Origin: Bagarius yarrelli
Taxonomy: Eukaryota; Chordata; Actinopteri; Siluriformes; Sisoridae
DNA length: 64,000 nt
NCBI GenBank assembly: GCA_005784505.1
Contig: VCAZ01000040.1
Location: 1,526,501 to 1,590,500 of the forward strand
Direction of reading: 5' to 3'
The translations under genes and the position numbers were made by a program. Positions 1-11,165 of this stretch are shown in pieces (within the stretch, counting starts at the first letter, position 1; each line of letters starts with the position of its first letter). The notes under the pieces were generated by a model that had not been told where the DNA came from, made no database searches, and saw only the letters and a list, made by a program, of their open reading frames with translations.

Positions 1-718
1 GCCATAAGCAAGATGTGTGATTTTTTTGGAACAACACTCGTTCGAACTACAAAAATTGTCCAACCGGAAAGAAGCAGACACTTTTACTCTCTTATGATAC
101 AAGTTCTATGTATAAACCATTTTTTATTGTGAATAAATTTTTATAAATCCAACCAATTTCTTACCTGTCTAATGCTGCAATACTGAAATTAAATTGAAAG
201 ATATAGGAACCAAATTTATTTGCAATTTAGGTCTTTAATATAAAAGTGAAATAAGTCAATATTCTGTTAATAATGACTTCCAACTTAGTTTTTCTGGTAG
301 AACTTTCATAGCTAGCAACTACAAATCAAGTGTATTTTATTTTAAAAAAAAAAGAACAACTAAGTAGCTGATTTCTCTATTTTCTGGCTGTTTTTGCCAA
401 TAGTTAGTTACATCCAAGCCTACGGTAATGCACAATGCCTAGGCTGTACATGGGAAACGTCAGTTTTTATAACTTTTCTCAGTTTTTTAAATTCTTTATC
501 TGTCTTTAGTGAATAGTGTATACTAACCTAAATAGTGACTGCTGTTTTTTTTAAATCATACAAAAAAATATATATATAATCATGTTAAACATGTCAAAAT
601 GTTCAACCTTGGCAACTAATCGATCGATCCTGTGCTCACTGTGCTGTCTGAATGTAGAATGTAAAAAAAAAACATCAGGATTTGATAATCATCCCTATTT
701 CAAGAGCTTGCAATCACC
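1..718. other. AT-rich intergenic DNA, no feature seen
   Basis: No open frame with recognisable protein similarity and no structured repeat could be seen. The short open frames here are AT-rich chance frames. Confidence 0.6.
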
Positions 719-1196
719 ATGGAAAAGGCACCGATCCCCTCTTCCACCCTCACTAGCAACCTTGGGGTAATCATGAACAATCAACTGTTATTTTCCTCCC
801 ATGTTGCTAAGTTGACACGATCCTGCTGGTTTATCCTTTACAACATCAGAAGGATTCAAACATTCCTAGCTACTCAGGCCACACAGTTGCTTATGCAGTC
901 TCTTAAAATTTCTAAACTACAGACTACTGCAAATCGCTCCTGGCAAGTCCACTTATGAGTGCAATTCGTCCTCTGCAGATGATTCAGAATGCAGCTGCGT
1001 GAGTTGTTTACTACCTTCCAAAATTTTTCTGCATCATCCTGTTGCTGCACTGCCTCCACTAGCTAAAAACACTGGTTCAAAACACAGATTCTTGCCTACA
1101 AAGTCAAACACAGAGCAGCATTTTTTATATGAAAGCACTCATCACTCAAGGCACTTTTGTACGTCACTCTCAAAAAGAGCATTTGCTAAATGATGT
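719..1196 (+). mobile_element. LINE 3' fragment (CR1/L2 group reverse transcriptase remnant)
   Basis: The plus strand translates to the C-terminal part of a non-LTR reverse transcriptase. The segment NLGVIMNNQLLFSSHV followed by LTRSCWFILYNIRRI is typical of the CR1/L2-group region after the palm domain. The frame breaks at about 958 but similarity continues in other frames (a QNAAA-like stretch near 985-1000). The 3' end near 1150-1192 resembles the SINE tail found elsewhere in the window. It is heavily decayed, with no intact ORF. Confidence 0.7.
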
Positions 1197-2117
1197 AAAA
1201 GCTCAGATGTCCAGATACTTTTGGCTCTATTATACTATGCTGTTGTTCTATAATTAATACAATATATGTTTTGCAAATAATTCAATTCAAGTCTTAAATT
1301 ACTGATCCTAATGGAATAGGAGATTTTAAAGTTGGGTGCGAATTTAAAAAGGTAATAAATGCGATGACATTTGCCGCCGATGACTTTTGTTTTTTTGGCG
1401 CTACAGCTGGATGAGGTAAATAAAGTGTATTCCCACCTTTTACCTAGTTTTTTCCAAGCTCAGAATTAAACACAGCTCTGATCCTGATAAAATGGTTACT
1501 GAATAAATTATAAAATTCAATTTAATCTGTTACTGTTTTTATGGGGATAAACAGGAAAAGGGACAGTATGATGTAATGCTGATAATGCTGCAACGCTGAT
1601 GTAATGCTGATGCACAACACAAATGTGAACTTTTCTAATGTAAATAAGTTCTCTATTTGTGCTTATAAAATTGACACTGCACAACCTGACCAGGGACTGC
1701 AACACAGAGATACTTACACAGACGCATGTCTGTCGATGTGTAGGAACAAAATTGTCCTTATGCCCATCAGTTGTGTTAAGAAGAAACGTTATTATTGTTG
1801 ACCTTTTAATCATTTATTTAGATTTTATAACAGGGGTAATCAGCAATTTTTTTTATTCAGGAATGTAAGAGGACCACTATTTTATCCCTGGCTTAACTGA
1901 CATTTTTGTTATTTTTGTCAGCTTGGATTATTCTGTATAAAAATCTGATGAATTGAAAAGTTAAATACAACTAATGTAAAAAAAAAACAACAACAACAAC
2001 AACAAGTAAATACAATAATATGTTTCTTAATGTTTGTATCCAAGTACAGTTTAGTGTATCTGTTTTATACTCTAAATCTACTGTCAGTATCTTATCAGTA
2101 AATATGCACTTAAACAT
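1197..2117. other. Intergenic DNA, 3' flank of the BED-hAT gene
   Basis: No gene is recognised. A TTTATT at about 1812-1818, read as AATAAA on the minus strand, is a possible poly(A) signal for the gene ending at 2118. A short A/CAA-rich tract lies near 1978-2005. Confidence 0.5.
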
Positions 2118-5100
2118 TTAAGGCCACAATATGCTATAGTTGGCCTTCAAAAAAATCAAGGTGTCCAAATTTTTGGGAGGGAATCGACAGTGTTCGGGTT
2201 TCAGGGTTTTGTCCACGAGGCAGAATATCCTTTCCACTGCTGTAGTTGTCGCTGGCACTGTAAACACTTTCTTGGCCACTGTTGAAAGTAAGGGAAAATC
2301 AACAGATTTGCGCTTCCAATACTGCAGGGGATCTTCGTCTGTGGGCTCCTCATGCAAGTATGCAGCCAACTCCTGCTCTATACTTTTGGCCTGTGTGGAT
2401 GGCCTTTCTTTAATGAAAGAGAAAAGTCTGCTGCGTTTAGACGGAGATGGCTGAGCCTCTAAACTGGGCTCTGGTGGACTCACACACTGGCTGTGCTTTC
2501 CCATCTCCTCAAGGAGCACCTGCTTGTGCCAATCCCGGTCACTGCTCCAGGAAAGCTTGAACTGCGGGTCCAGGGTAGTGGCTGTCACAAACAAAGGATC
2601 CTCCAGGATGCCAGCTAATTTCTGGTCCAGTGCATGAGTCAACCCTGTTACCAGTCCTGCACACTGGTGTGTCACAACTTCTGCCAGATGCTTACGTAGT
2701 CCCAGGACACTGGGGAGAGCAAGACTGATAGACACATGTTTGTCTCCCTGCACCATATCTGTGGCTTCTTCAAAAGGTTCTAAGATCTCGACCAGTTCAT
2801 GGAGAGTGGCCTTTTCAACACTATTCAAGGCAAAGTCATTTTTGTCTACAATGTCCTCTAAAAATTCCAATGATTCCAGCATTTGTCTCATTGTCTTTAG
2901 CTGGGTGTTCCAATGCTTGTCCAAAACTGATGGGCGCTGTCCATTTCCTATTGTGCCAGTAACAAACACTTTACTAAGCTTTTCAGGGGTCACGGTAGCA
3001 ACTACATAGTTAATGAAGCAAGCTGCTTTAGCGAGAGATGCAGATATCTGCGAGGAGGAACAGATCCCTTCTCGTATGCACTGACTCAGCGAATGGGCAA
3101 AGCAGTCTATCCTACGCCGGCCCAGGCACTGATTTAAAGAATTCTGTTGTTCTGCTGCACTTACAAGACTCTTTCTTTCCCCTGCACTATTCTCTTCATC
3201 ACTACTATCTTCATCCTTATTCATAACATTATTAGCATGGAGATAAAAGCCAGGCAGGCGGACAGTGGATCGACTTTTACAGGGCAAGGGATCGATAACG
3301 ATGCGAAACACCTTACCTGAGATACCATGAACGTGACAGATCTCGTCAAACTCAGAGAGCATTCGCTGAGTGTCCCTATAATTTTGGAGAGGAATACATG
3401 ACAACAGAGTGGATTTAATCTTCCAGTCCGGGGTTATGAAATGGCATGTCACGCCCAGGTAGCCAGAAGTGTTGTTGACAAACATATCATTGCTCGTGCA
3501 CAGGTCCAGGGTGATACTGCAGGACTCTACTCCTGTGAGAGCCATCTTGGTGGCTAGCTGTACTTGGTAGCTGTAAGTTGGAAGCAACTGCTGTTGTATG
3601 TAACGTCTCGGCTCTGGGGTGTAACGAGGCTCAAGGAGCTTAAGTAGTTCTCGGAAGCCCTCATTCTCTACAATCTGCACAGGTTGCAGGTCACGGATAA
3701 TCATCTTGGCAATTGTTTCAGAAATAAGGGACTGCCGCGGATCGCTCCGGTCAAATTTGGTTGCTCCTGTTCCACTCTGTGAAGCTGTTCGACTGGCACC
3801 ACTTAAGGGTGTATAGGACTGCAGTGCCCCGGAAGAGTAGGCCTCTCTTTTAACATCTTTTTTTCTTAAAAACTCATCATACATTGCTTGATGTTTACGC
3901 TGAAAGTGAGAAAGAAGACAGCTGTTAGTGGTTATTGAACATGTTAGCTGGAAGTGATTTTAAAGATCTTTAAAAACTGTATGTCTTCTTCGTTGTTTAT
4001 CCTCTTCTGCTGTCATAAAGTCATTCAGTACTTTCTTCATGTGTACATATGCAGGTGGAGTTTTTTTTTAAATAGTTACAGGTTTCCCGCACACTAAAAA
4101 ATTGTACATTGAACAATTTTTAAGAAATATGCATACTGTACTGTATTTATATTTGCATTTTTGCACAATGTATAATAGTCACCAACAAAAAAAGGTGGGA
4201 ACCAATTGAAGGGAACCAATTATGTGCAAAACTATGTAAGCGTTTGCTGGAGTATTTTTTTTTTAATTATTTGCATATTGTATTCGCATTTGCTTTCTTT
4301 ATTTAAGGACATACACTCTTTTTAACTTTAACATAGTACAGTTTGCGGTTTTATTTACAGAAGTGTACAGTGTGTAACAAATTTCAAACAAAGTCAATTT
4401 GCAATCGCATTTTATCGTTCTCGTGGCTAATGACCATGTCATAGTGCATTTTGGATTGATTTTAATTGTTTGAAGGCCGCCAAAAATTTAAATAGGTCCA
4501 TTAAAATAAGTCCATTTGAAATTGCATTTCCTCATGTGTTAGGAATTAATGTCATTTCGAAATAACAATAGCAGTGGTTCTCTTTAATATTTCACCTCCT
4601 AGGTCATGCATGCACCCTGACAAAATTCGAACTGAGATGCAATTACCTCTACAATTGCAATTTTCACACCTTGCAAAGAAACCTGTCAATCAATGTTGAA
4701 GGATAGAGTATACTTAGGGCAGTGTATTCATTCAAAAATCTACACCAGTCATATTTAACAGGCAAGAAGAAAAGCATGCTGGAAAAATGATTGTGCCCAT
4801 GATTGTGGACAATGATTGACAGGTGTCTGTGCAAGGCATCAAAAACACAAATGCAATAGGAATTGCTAGATCTTTTATATTTTGGCAGGTTTCATTACCA
4901 ACCCAGAAGTGAAATAGCAAACAGGGTAATTTGCACTGCCTATTACAAAGTGAAAATGTTATAAATAATAAGACATGCAATTGCAAATAGACGTGCTTTC
5001 TGTTTGAAATTTTGCAGACTTGTATGTTCGTGTAAAAGAAAATGATCACAATTTATCCACAGTTTTGTCCACATATTGAAAATGAAATTACCAACACTAT

Positions 5101-8100
5101 ATACAATTAGGTTTAAAATAGTCTGGTAAATACTTCCATCATTTTAAAAAATGATTAAATTCTGACCACAGTACTTCTGTTGTAAGTAAGAGGAAATCTT
5201 TAGAGTATAAACTGTTTTCCACCGACCACCTTTATCGTTCAGATTATTCGATGCAACTAGATGGTCTTATACATTTTTCAGATTGTATTATTTCTTAATA
5301 AAATACATAACGAATATTTTCAAAATAACATCTGAAAATATTAATGGCATTTCCTCTCTTCGCCTTCATCTGTAAGTGACGTCACTCTTAAATACAAACA
5401 CGCCCCATAGTCCTGCCCCTGACACTGATTGACAGGTTTCAGTGTAAGGCTTAGAAAATGCAATTGCAAAAAGGGTTTAAGTCACTGTGCATTTACATTT
5501 ACAGCATTTGGCAGACTTCCTTATCCAGAGCGACTTACATTTATCTTTTTATACAACTGAGCAATCTTGGGTTAAGGGCCTTGCTTAAGGGACCATCGGT
5601 GGTAGCTTGTTGGGGCTGGGGATCAAACACCGGTCTTCCAAGTGTCAATCCAAAACCTTAACCACTGAGCTACCAATTCCATGTTTACGGTTTGCAATTG
5701 TGTTTGGGTTATGTGACTATTTATGCGTCTACAGTCTTATGCAAAAGTTTAGGCACCCCTTGATAAATAACAGATTTTGGTGATTTTCTAATTGAAAAGA
5801 TGTTAACACATTCTCTCTTGGAAATGGAAAAAATGCACAATATTTTCAGCAAACCTTGATGCATAGTTACTTTTTATGCCATAAATTTAACAAAAATAAA
5901 AAATAAAAACATTTTTATGGCACTGTGCAAAAGTTTGGGCACCCTACATAGTACTACTTAGTAACACCTCCTCTGGCAGATATCACAGCTTGCAAACGCT
6001 TTTTATAGCCAGCTAAAAGTCTTTCAATTCTTGTACTTGGGATTTTCGCTCATTCTTCCTTGAAAAAGGCTTCTAGTTCTGTAATATTCTTTGGTCGTCT
6101 TGCATGCACAGCTCTTTTAAGATCTACCCACAAATTTTCAATGATGTTTAAATAAGGGGGCTGTGATGGCCATTCCAAAACCTTCAGCTTGCGTCTCTTG
6201 AGGTATTCCATAGTGAATTTCGAGGTATGTTTAGGATCATTGACCTGTTGCCATCCTCTTTTCAGCTTCAGCTTTTTTACAGATGGTGTGATGTTTGCTT
6301 CCAGAATTTGCTGGTATTTAGTGGAATCCATTCTTCCCTCCACCCGTGCAATGTTTCCTGTGCCACTGGCTGCAACACAACCCCAAAGCATGATAGATCC
6401 ACCCCCATGCTTAAGAGCTGGCAAGGTGTTCTTTTCATGAAATGCTGCTCCTTTTTTTCTCCAAACATGCCTTTGCTGATTGTGGCCAAAGAGTTCTACT
6501 TTAACTTCATCAGTCCACAGCACTTGTTTCCAAAACGCATCAGGCTTCTGTAGATGTTCTGTTGCATACTTTTGACAATGGATTTTATGATGGGCACGCA
6601 GGTAAGGTTTCCTTCTGCTGACTCTTCCATGAAGGTCTTGTCTCTGCAAGCATCGCTGCACAGTGGAACGGTGCACCACTACTCCTGCAAGCATCGCTGC
6701 ACAGTGGAACGGTGCACCACTACTCCTGAGTCTGCTAAATCTTCCTGCAGGTTTTTTGCAGTCAAATGGGGGGTTTGATTTGTCTTTCTGACCAGCATAT
6801 GAGCAGTTCTCTCCGAGAGTTTTCTTGGTCTTCCAGATCTCATCTTGACCTCCACAGTTCCCCCGGAACTGCCATCTCTTAATTACATTTCTTACTGTCG
6901 AAACTACAAGCTGACAACGCTTTGCTATCTTCTTGTAGCCTTCTCCTGCATTGTGGGCATCAATAACTTTCATTTTCAGAGTCTTACACCGCTGCTTAGA
7001 GGAACCCATGGTTGTTGAGTGTCCGCAAGTGTGTGCAGAAGGTTTGAAGAGTCAAAGTATTTGTAAAGCTTTAAAATTGGCATTTACTAATGACAGCTGT
7101 TGCCATGCATCAGATCTAACGAGCTAATTAAGGTCTGAAACCTTGTTAAAAGAATCTGAGACTCTGGAACTCTTAGGGTGCCCAAACTTTTGCACGGTGC
7201 CATAAAAATGTTTTTATTTTTGTTCAATTTATGGCATAAAAAGTAACTATGCATCAATGTTTGTTGAAAATATTGTGCATTTTTTTCCATTTCCAAGAGA
7301 GACTGTGCTAACATCTTTTCAATTAGAAAATCACCAAAATCTGTTATTTATCACGGGGTGCCTAAACTTTTGCATAAGACTGGACATATAGAAAATGCAA
7401 TTCCTTTCGAAAATTGTACACAATATACTTCTATAATTTTCAGCTAAATTGGGCTGCATACACACACATTTACATAGAAATAGAGGGTTTATAGGCCTTT
7501 ATATATGTATCTATCCAAAGCAGTTTTTGCAAAAAAATTGCATTGCAGGCAGTACGGGGAACAAGCAAAGAAAGAAAACAGACAGACGAAAACGGAGTAA
7601 AGGAAGGGAAAGAAAGAAAGAAAGATGACAGTAAAATAGCCTGCATACATACACACACACACACACACACTTTAACCAGAAATTAGGAGTAAAAATTCAC
7701 TATATAGGCAAACGTATTGGGACAACTGACCATCATATCCATATGTATTATTGGAATATCCTTAATAGTTTTGGAACATCTTTAATAGCAATAGAACTCT
7801 TTAACTGCAATAGAACTTTCTACTGTAATATCCTTCACACTTCTGGTAATGTTTTCCTGTAGATTTGAGAGCATTTAGGGTTTTTTCTACTTTAGGGTTT
7901 TTTTCAAGCACTATTTAGCCACAATTAGGATAAAATTATAAAATTTTTAGCACTACTTTTTTAGAATGTCTGGATGCGGTCAACATTTCAGTTCATCCCA
8001 AAGTAATTCAATGTTGTTAAGGTCAGAGTTTTGTGCAGATTTTTCCCACCCCAACCATAACACACCTTGTCTTCCTGGAGCTCTTGGCCCGTTTTGTGCA

Positions 8101-9260
8101 CAGGGGTATTGTCATGATTGTCATGGAACAGTTTTTGAGCCTTTTACAATAAAGAAATAATCTAACGACAAAACCTAAATTACAAAAGATTCCTGACGAA
8201 TGTGTGCTTCCACCTTTGTGTCGACATTCTATTCATACGAAGCATTCATATGAATGTAGGGTTAGGGGTCCACCAACGTTTGCCTCCATTGTGTGGGTTA
8301 ATTCTTCACATCACATTTTAATTGCATTGTTAAATAAAATATTTGTTTAACTTTCTACTTATGGTGTTGTTGCTATAACACATTAAAGACAATAGTGTTA
8401 ATGTACTGTTAAAAATTAAATGATTTCAGTCGATATTACCTGTGTTGTTCTCTTTTTACATTGCCCCATTTTAACTAACGGTTAGCTATCTTATTTGATG
8501 GTACCATATGTCCATATCCAAAAAGATTTGTGTCCGGGAGCTTAAGGAATTTAAATAATTAGTTTTAAGTACGTAAATGTGTTTGTAAGTGTTGCTCTGT
8601 GATAGACTCACATCTCATCCATCTGAATTTTCACTTCACAGTGTTCTTGGGGAAAATATTCTCGATATTTATTATTGAATTCCCTACGCAACTATTTTCA
8701 AGCTTAAAGGTCTGAAACACACAGACCAAAAAGTCCACAGCACCTGACTGACAGGTTGACCTCACTGAAATATACAGTGTATATATACAATATACATTCT
8801 GCACCTGAATTTAAATTATATCACAAATTATCTGCTCTTATAAGAGGAATACAATGCAAATATGGTAATGCCGTAGCGCACTGGTTAAAGGTGTTAGACT
8901 GCTAATTGGAAAAACCAAGTTGCCACCAATGGGCCCCTGAGCAAGGCCCTTAACCCCAAATTGCTCAGTTGTATAAAAGAGATAAATGTAAGTTGCTCTG
9001 GATGATGGCATGCTGTAAATGTTTTAATTCTAGTTTATAGCATTTTATAATCAGTATATAACTGGATTGAATGAAGTCTATAATAAATATATGTATTTTG
9101 AGTCACTTACCTTTAAATGTGTAACGAAGTTAGAGGTAACGGTCCGCTTTGCCTGTATCCTCGTACCACAAGCTTTGCAGTTGGATTCGATTTTGCCATT
9201 TTCGCCCTCAAAGACAATATTAAAGTAATCCAGAATAGATACTCGGGAATTTGACGCCAT
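2118..9260 (-). CDS. BED zinc-finger hAT-family transposase-like protein, two exons
   Basis: The coding exons are 9111-9260 (50 codons, ending at a GTAAGT donor, phase 0) and 2118-3899 (after a CTTTCAG acceptor), giving about 643 residues. The joined N-terminus forms a BED finger with C28, C31, H48 and H53; the intron falls between H48 and H53, so neither exon encodes a whole finger. Downstream is a hAT RNase-H-like region with the first Asp context SITLDLCTS (about residue 182), a second Asp around 253 in IDPLPCKS where active hATs usually have TDNAAN, an acidic insert, CFAHSLSQC near 316, and the hAT C-terminal dimerisation domain (FTVPATTTAVERIF and LIFLKAN). The 1.78-kb exon is fully open while most transposon ORFs around it are broken, and no terminal inverted repeats were seen. 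It may be a domesticated ZBED-like gene or an intact recent hAT copy. The exact orthologue is not recognised. Confidence 0.85.
4380..5490. repeat. Diverged AATTGCA-rich repeat block in the BED-hAT intron
   Basis: AATTGCA/TGCAATT motifs recur many times. Two blocks about 610 bp apart (about 4814-4862 and 5423-5470) align: both have a TTGACAGGT core, then a short GTG-AAGGC stretch, then an A-rich run ending in a TGCAAT motif. A related inverted piece lies near 4684. The pattern looks like an old duplicated non-coding repeat later split by the Tc1 insertion, as similar motifs resume after 7383. The class is not recognised. Confidence 0.45.
5491..5675 (-). mobile_element. tRNA-derived SINE, copy 1
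   Basis: On the minus strand it reads as a tRNA-like head with A/B-box remnants, the conserved core (AAGGCCCTTAACCC-like) and a tail ending GCGACT...AAGGGCGTCTGCCAAATGC-like. The copy is diverged and lies in the BED-hAT intron. Confidence 0.85.
6050..7009 (-). pseudogene. Tc1-like transposase, inactive
   Basis: This 319-residue frame has the Tc1 layout: an N-terminal paired-like helix-turn-helix (MGSSKQ start, then GYKKIAKR), and a DDE region with WTDEVK, GGGSIMLWG, QQVNDPKHTS and IIENLW. Four lesions are visible. The second catalytic Asp, in the usual QQDNDPKH motif, is Val. The C-terminus stops at TGA (6050-6052) where the family has Trp, and the same frame continues 31 more codons to a TAG at 5954-5956. 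There is one extra G in the G-run at 6860-6864. A 41-bp tandem duplication lies at 6646-6686/6687-6727. The last two cancel in frame, so about 58 codons between them are read in the wrong frame while the ORF stays open. Catalysis is not expected. Confidence 0.92.
6646..6727. repeat. 41-bp perfect tandem duplication inside the Tc1 transposase
   Basis: Units 6646-6686 and 6687-6727 are identical by eye. The duplicated segment encodes the GVVVHRSTVQRCL region in the correct frame of the second (downstream-coding) unit. Confidence 0.95.
7649..7670. repeat. (AC)n microsatellite
   Basis: About eleven AC dinucleotides, preceded by GAAA-type simple sequence at 7605-7625. Confidence 0.9.
7693..8160. 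mobile_element. Degraded Tc1-type nonautonomous element fragment
   Basis: It starts with a CACTATATAGGCAAACG terminus followed by a TATTGGGACAACTGACCAT-type sequence. From about 7965 it resembles the antisense of a transposase body (CATTTCAGTTCATCCCAAAG, then a GTGCACAGGGGTATTGTCATG-like stretch). This arrangement is common in fish Tc1-like repeats. The assignment rests on pattern memory. Confidence 0.45.
8863..9021 (+). mobile_element. tRNA-derived SINE, copy 2
   Basis: The head GTAGCGCACTGGTTAAAGG (A box), the core GAGCAAGGCCCTTAACCCC, ATTGCTCAGTTGTATAAA, and the tail GTTGCTCTGGATGATGGC ending TGCTGTAAATG. It lies about 90 bp from the BED-exon donor site, in the same intron. Confidence 0.9.
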
Positions 9261-10450
9261 CTGTGAATGTGAAATCCTCCGACACTGAAGAGACGAGACA
9301 CCGTTCCACCTTCAGATTTGAGCTGTTCCTCAGTTCGGTGATGGCGTTCCGGTTTAACAGCCTGCTGCTGCTGATGATGATGATGATGAGCTTCAGTATT
9401 TTTACCTTTGTCCTACATCGCAACACGCTTGCAAGTTCGCGTTTAGCTGGTGTTACATTAAACGCATTGTTTGTGCATTATAATAAAATGTGTACAATTA
9501 AACTAGAAAATGATGTGTATTTGCGGTCCAATGGCGTACGACATACACCAAGGTTAACATCTGGCGCCTTTAAACAGCTCTGTGGGTTGGGTGTGTGTTG
9601 GGTGCGGGGCGGAGGAGGAGAGGTGTGTGTGTGTGTGTATGTGTGTGTGTGTGTTTTGGACAGCAGGAAATACCCACTAAAGGGGAGGGCTTCTCTCCTC
9701 CATTAGCACCTAATACGGGGGAAGGAAATAATGCATTCAGTGCGAAAGAATAAATCTGAGCAGGTTTTACTGTTTTTCTGATGATACGCGGTTTCTCTTG
9801 GCAATTAGTTTTTCGTCGGAAATGTATTATTTATTTATTTAGCTTTTATAAATTAGTGTCCTGAGAAGCCGCGCTAACTGAAAGTTACAAATAAATAAAT
9901 ATACAATAAATAAATGTTCAATGACGGTTTAATGACGGACAGAGGGTGCCACAAAATAAATCACTATTTCTATCCTGTAATTAACTGATTAACAAACTAA
10001 ACAAACAATTAAATTAATATAATTTTATACTGCCGATATTTTATGTATTTATTTTATTCAACAATAAAAGAACTTGCTGCAACATGTAAAGAAAGGGTGG
10101 GCTGCTTTCACAGGAAGACGTTCTGATTGGCTGACACGGGATCAGAGGATTTTACTCGCACCGAAACGTAATTTACTGTATATGTAATATTAATATTTTC
10201 CTTAATTATTTACAAAACTGGTAAAGAGTAGGATTTTCTGTAGTATGTCCTGTCATCTAATGATGATTACCTAGCCATTTGTTTGGGCAGGTTTTAATGA
10301 TTCTCTCACATAAGCACTATCTACATATATGATGTAAAATATAAAATGGTGGTTTGGGTAAATGACTTATAATACCATCAAAAAAAGCTATGAATGAAAT
10401 ATCTAATTATATTGTTATAAATTACTATTGGCATCTTATATATTATATAT

Positions 10451-10484
<34 letters not shown>

Positions 10485-10679
10485 GAAAATGTACAATTGT
10501 TTAAAATTTAGGATAAGGTATCACACATTCAGGTAAAATGGGCTAGCTGTTCAATTAAAATCTGTCAGTATAAAAAAAAATACACAGGTTATTTCAGCTG
10601 TATTCAGATAACCATTTTATTTTTAACAGTAAAATGATGTTTTTGTCTTTGGAGGGCCATAGGAACAACTTTGTGATGT
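9261..10679. other. 5' flank of the BED-hAT gene with simple repeats
   Basis: 9261-9430 is a moderately CpG-containing stretch with a CAT/CAG trinucleotide run, probably 5'UTR and promoter of the minus-strand gene. A (GT)n tract lies at about 9621-9654 and an (ATT)n tract at about 10452-10482. The open frame across 9251-9706 on the plus strand looks like an artefact of these repeats. Nothing else was recognised. Confidence 0.5.
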
Positions 10680-11165
10680 AATGTGACTCAGGTCACTCAG
10701 TTGCTTATGAAGTCTCTTGTAATTTCTAAACTAGACTAATGCAACTTGCTCCCGGCAATTTATTTTTTTTGCAGATGATTCAGAATGCAGCTGCACGAGT
10801 TGTTTTCAACCTACTAAAATTTTCTCACCCCACCCACTGCTGCCCACCCTCCACTGGCTCCTGTAGTTGCACACATTAGATTCAAAGCCAAAAATGAAGC
10901 AAAACCTTCTTACATCCAAGCACGCTTGGGGTTGCACAATGCTCCCTGAGACCCCGACTTAGGGCACAAGGTATGTCTGCCTCAAACATTTCTCTATTCT
11001 GGCACCAAGATGGTGGAATGACCAATGCTCTTTAAGACAGTTTTATTGTTTGGTAACTTTGATTTGTGAACTATTGTACCAGTATTGAGCTGTTCAATAA
11101 CAAGATCTAAAACACTTTTGTACGTCACTCTGGATAAAAGCGTCTGCTAAATGCTGTAAATGTAC
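10680..11165 (+). mobile_element. LINE 3' fragment, same family as 719-1196
   Basis: It has the reverse-transcriptase C-terminal signature in broken frames: an ATGATTCAGAATGCAGCTGC stretch (MIQNAA) and then a histidine- and proline-rich LHWL-like part. The 3' UTR ends with ACGTCACTCTGGATAAAAGC then GTCTGCTAAATGCTGTAAATG at 11122-11162, which matches the SINE tail. It is decayed. Confidence 0.75.

Larger units (their letters stand above)
5732..7382 (-). mobile_element. Tc1/mariner transposon with long IR/DR terminal repeats
   Basis: The ends are CAGTCTTATGCAAAAG at 5732 and its reverse complement ending at 7382. The inverted repeats are about 210 bp (5732-5945 and 7175-7382). Each contains an outer and an inner copy of a GCAAAAGTTT(A/G)GGCACCC motif (outer 5740-5757 and 7357-7375; inner 5926-5944 and 7176-7194), the IR/DR layout of Tc1-like elements with four transposase sites. 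The left flank is TA; the right flank reads GA, so one target-site copy appears mutated. It sits in the intron of the BED-hAT gene, with its transposase on the same strand as that gene. Confidence 0.93.

Noticed and set aside
5377..5384. TGACGTCA CRE palindrome in the BED-hAT intron
   Set aside because: It is isolated, with no CpG context or nearby start, and most likely chance or part of a repeat.
9251..9706. 151-codon plus-strand open frame with a poly-Met/Leu stretch
   Set aside because: It runs antisense to the BED exon and through CAT/GAT and GT simple repeats. It starts by chance and has no domain.
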